DNA of 32,817 bases from an uncultured Opitutia bacterium (lineage in GTDB: Bacteria; Verrucomicrobiota; Verrucomicrobiia; Opitutales; UBA953), in assembly GCA_903882335.1 (NCBI GenBank), contig CAIRWP010000028.1, positions 1 through 32,817 of the forward strand. Reading direction: 5' to 3'. Within the stretch, counting starts at the first letter, position 1; each line of letters begins with the position of its first letter. Made by a program: the position numbers and the translations under genes. Below the pieces are notes generated by a model. It searched no databases. It worked only from the letters and a program-made list of their open reading frames with translations, and had not been told where the DNA came from. Of the stretch, positions 32,487 to 32,817 are shown one piece after another.

Positions 32487-32817
32487 ATGAACTGCGTGAA
32501 GAAACTCACGGCGGCGCTGCTGCTGTCACTCCCCGGCCTCGCCCATGCCGGCGAAGCGGATATCCGAATCCCCGACCTCGCGAAGACGACGTTCCTCGTC
32601 GGCACGGTTACTGGCCCCCAAATCCTGTGGTTCGGCCTGATCGTCTGCGCCCTCGCGACCGCCTACGGTTGGTGGCAGTACCTGCAGACGCGGGCGCTGC
32701 CCGTGCACCGCTCCATGGCGGCGGTCTCCGACATCATCTGGGAGACCTGCAAGACCTACCTCTGGCAGCAGGGCAAGTTCCTCGCCGGCCTCTGGGTGCT
32801 CATCGCGGGCTGCATGA
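32487..32817 (+). CDS. hppA: ion-translocating membrane pyrophosphatase, N-terminal part
   Basis: The first 110 residues; the gene continues past the right edge. It begins with a signal-like segment (1-21), then a short exported stretch and a first transmembrane helix (about 43-60). Then comes the block ALPVHRSMAAVSDIIWETCK (about 70-89) and TYLWQQGKFLAGLWVL, which I recognise from the membrane-bound, H+ or Na+ pumping pyrophosphatases of Verrucomicrobiota and related phyla. The catalytic loops are not in view, so ion specificity cannot be read. The leader TACCCTCCCC has no Shine-Dalgarno sequence. Confidence 0.85.
   Translation, partial: MNCVKKLTAALLLSLPGLAHAGEADIRIPDLAKTTFLVGTVTGPQILWFGLIVCALATAYGWWQYLQTRALPVHRSMAAVSDIIWETCKTYLWQQGKFLAGLWVLIAGCM

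Overview
The window is a GC-rich (about two-thirds G+C by eye), densely packed bacterial chromosome segment. I read 23 protein genes and see no tRNA, rRNA, CRISPR array, insertion sequence or phage gene. It most likely comes from the PVC group, probably Verrucomicrobiota. The evidence is three large secreted proteins combining planctomycete-type cytochrome c, DUF1549 and DUF1553 domains, two Tat-exported DUF1501 proteins, and ThuA-like, DUF1080, sulfatase and M13 peptidase genes. Most start codons lack a Shine-Dalgarno sequence and follow a C-rich leader, often ending CACCCC before the ATG. The species cannot be named from the sequence alone.

Layout. 1-1397 (minus): xylose isomerase and the start of xylulokinase. 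1544-4273 (plus): panC, then a 608-residue coiled-coil protein ending in a probable NYN/PIN-like nuclease domain. 4323-6177 (minus): a secreted ThuA-like protein and a membrane-anchored protein with a strict 20-residue repeat. 6244-14229 (minus): two tandem paralogous di-haem DUF1549/DUF1553 proteins, the downstream one paired with a DUF1501 protein. 14399-15511 (plus): glycerate kinase, ending tail to tail with the next block.

15508-23849 (minus) is a compact five-gene operon: M13 zinc peptidase, sulfatase, secreted beta-propeller lactonase, haem-binding DUF1549/DUF1553 protein, DUF1501 protein. All five products carry export signals. The operon diverges from 24127-25128, a sigma-70 factor with a normal region 4.2 but a strongly altered region 2.4, followed by an exported mono-haem protein. 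26576-27382 (minus) is a secreted SGNH hydrolase. 27484-28535 (plus) is an overlapping cupin/VTT-domain membrane protein pair. 28539-30361 (minus) is a DUF1080 protein preceded by a secreted alpha/beta hydrolase. 30445-32364 (plus) is an exported S9 prolyl oligopeptidase. 32487 to the edge is the start of a membrane pyrophosphatase.

How the genes may work together (inference). Most products act outside the cytoplasm on sugars, sulfated glycans or peptides. A secreted lactonase beside haem proteins and a sulfatase fits extracytoplasmic sugar oxidation coupled to desulfation. Xylose isomerase/xylulokinase, glycerate kinase and the ion-pumping pyrophosphatase are the cytoplasmic metabolic side. 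The least explained items are the coiled-coil/NYN protein, the 20-residue-repeat protein, the five-gene operon and the sigma factor with its palindromic upstream region.
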